Assembly: GCA_030295235.1 (NCBI GenBank)
Contig: AP026141.1
Location: 124,001 to 188,000, forward strand
Length of the DNA: 64,000 nucleotides
Reading direction: 5' to 3'
DNA from: Fistulifera solaris
Taxonomy: Eukaryota; Bacillariophyta; Bacillariophyceae; Naviculales; Stauroneidaceae
Under the pieces are notes generated by a model. It saw nothing but the letters and a program-made list of their open reading frames with translations, did not search any database and had not been told where the DNA came from. This document shows positions 62,632 to 64,000 of the stretch, in pieces (positions within the stretch are counted from its first letter, which is position 1; every line of letters starts with the position of its first letter). A program made the position numbers and the translations under genes.

Positions 62632-64000
62632 TTACTTGATCAACCAAGGATGTTGTAGCACTAGCTGAATACTGGGACGCATATCTGGATTGGGGTTTAG
62701 CATATATACAATCAAGTCACGCGATTCGCGGCTCGACTTGGAGGGGAAGAACCAGTGCGGCCCCAGAAAGTTCTTTTCCTCGGCATCCGTAATGTTGGGA
62801 TTCAAGGCACCCATCAAAGTACTGCGGCGGCTACGGCCGGAGGACTTTTGAGTTTCTTCATACCATTTGTGATAAGATTGGAACCGAGGGCATCGCAACA
62901 AGTCCTCACCGAAAGGGAGAGATCGAAATAGCATGGCGTACAATATCACCCCGGCACTCCATACGTCGGCCTTAGTGCCGTCGTAACCCTTTATTACTTC
63001 TCGTTTCTCTCGTTTATTTTCGCTCTGCAAAATGATTTCGGGTGCGACATAATGTGGAGATCCTACAATTGAGGTCATGCGTCGCAAGGGAGAAGGTCCT
63101 CCCCGTCCGCACCATCTATTCGCGGTCTGCACATGATGTCCTCCACAGAACCACAGGTCAAAAATGACAAAGCATTTCCGCCCGCCACGAGGAATCGATC
63201 CATCTGCACTTTAATCGGCGACGGGCTTGGCGGGACGCCCTCTCTTTCTCGATCGCGTAATCTCGCGGAGTCTGGCGTGTTTAAAACAGAATTTGGTGGG
63301 CCGCCGACAAGCGATTCGACGACGGTATCATTATCGTTTGGGGCACTGGTTCCAAATTCAGCAGAAAGACCAAAATCGGCAATTTTCAAAACGCAGTCTC
63401 CATTTGGGCTGTTGTGAACAAGGAGGTTCTCCGGTTTCAAGTCACGGTGCGCAATGCCGTTACAGTGACAATAATGTATTCCACTCGCCAGCTCTAAGAA
63501 AAACTTCCTCATCACCGTCTCGGACTCTGTGAATCCTTCGGGTATCCGATCTGACTGAGAGATTTTCGCTGAGTTACTGCTAATCAGATCAAAGAGTTCT
63601 CCGCCACGAACTAACTCGAGAATGAGGAACATCGTTGACTTGTTCTCTTGAATCAGTTCGAGAACTTCGAACAAATGAACGACATTTCTGTGGCGTCCAA
63701 TCATCATCATGTTACGGATCTCCTTCGTTGCTGCTCGCCGTTGTCTTAACCATTTCAAATATTTAGACGGAACAGCAGGGATTGCGATGTATGCTTTGAG
63801 CTCCTCGCAAAAGACACTTTGTCTTTCTGTATACGCGGCTCTGTAAATTCCACTAGTAAATAACTCAAAATGTTAGTGATTTCTCGGCAACACGAATTGT
63901 TAGGGGGACCAACGATGACTCACGTTCGTTTCGCATTCATTGGCGTAGGATCCGAAATACTTATTTCTTCGAGACTGTCCATCTGAAAATCACGCGGTTC
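62632..64000 (-). CDS. CAMK-like Ser/Thr protein kinase, N terminus beyond window
   Basis: Exon A (63924 to the window end) may contain the start (MDSLEEISISDPTPM) or continue upstream; a 71-nt intron (63853-63923) leads to exon B. Kinase motifs: HRNVVHLFEVLE, ELVRGGELFDLI, GIAHRDLKPENLLV, LKIADFGLSAEFG, SIVGSPHYVAPEI, KADVWSAGVILYAM, and a final MRPSIQLVLQHPWL. Two oddities. About 85 residues rich in Ser/Pro are inserted between DFG and the GSPHYVAPE activation segment. The beta-3 VAIK position reads YIAIPAVPSKYL, with Pro where Lys is expected. A frame break at C4 63101-63104 (one base missing) lies in the insert. CAMK-like by HPWL end and HRD context. Confidence 0.8.

Overview
The window is nuclear DNA of a eukaryotic microalga, most probably a diatom. 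Three things point there. Most split genes carry short GT-AG introns of 64-120 nt (one of 266 nt). Two proteins have a signal peptide followed by an A-F plastid-targeting motif. One gene belongs to a family with a C-x2-C zinc core that I know from diatoms. About 24 protein genes lie on both strands, separated by 0.1-1.7 kb, with no bacterial-type operons.

Layout: EIPR1/TSSC1 WD40 end (1-823); ankyrin-like protein (2556-3561, -); ER chaperone HYOU1/GRP170 (4375-7347); P/Y-rich unknown (8653-10736); GT61 glycosyltransferase (10830-11980, -); palindrome arrays (12.6-13.45 kb); a decayed copy (13.84-14.6 kb) of the neighbouring seven-module extracellular protein (14884-18390, -); CxxC protein (20202-21481); adenosine kinase (21912-23072, -); GH16 glucanase (23393-24736, -); O-fucosyltransferase (25192-26997); eIF3c (27794-31137); LRR protein with a P/T/S stalk (31704-34368); LRR coiled-coil protein (34638-36707, -); unknown (37144-38473, -); a second palindrome field (38.86-40.15 kb); TspO-like protein (40393-41358, -); a 230-bp satellite (41563-42540); coiled-coil membrane protein (43238-44044, -); Rab3GAP1 (44402-48157, -); JTB-like protein (48714-49206); plastid membrane/GK-like protein (49315-50952, -); methyltransferase (51562-52452, -); histidine kinase rhodopsin (53081-55976); selenoprotein W with two Sec codons (56479-56836, -); Harbinger-like element (56872-57951); transketolase (58952-61135); DUF1295-like protein (61360-62302, -); protein kinase cut by the window end (62632-64000, -).

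The two standout genes lie close together. One is an eight-helix rhodopsin joined to histidine kinase and receiver-like domains, with the retinal lysine and both counterions readable. The other is a SelW/Rdx gene in which both cysteines of the CxxC motif are replaced by in-frame TGA (U-G-G-U). Noncoding DNA is also structured. Short imperfect palindromes around CCAGAATTTCTGG form separate arrays, and a second family built on CATGACTG...CAGTC recurs at least seven times.

About 20 single-base frame breaks interrupt otherwise well-conserved genes, mostly at homopolymers whose implied true length is about five. I treat these as probable consensus errors and annotate through them. Each is listed under its gene and summarised in the findings.
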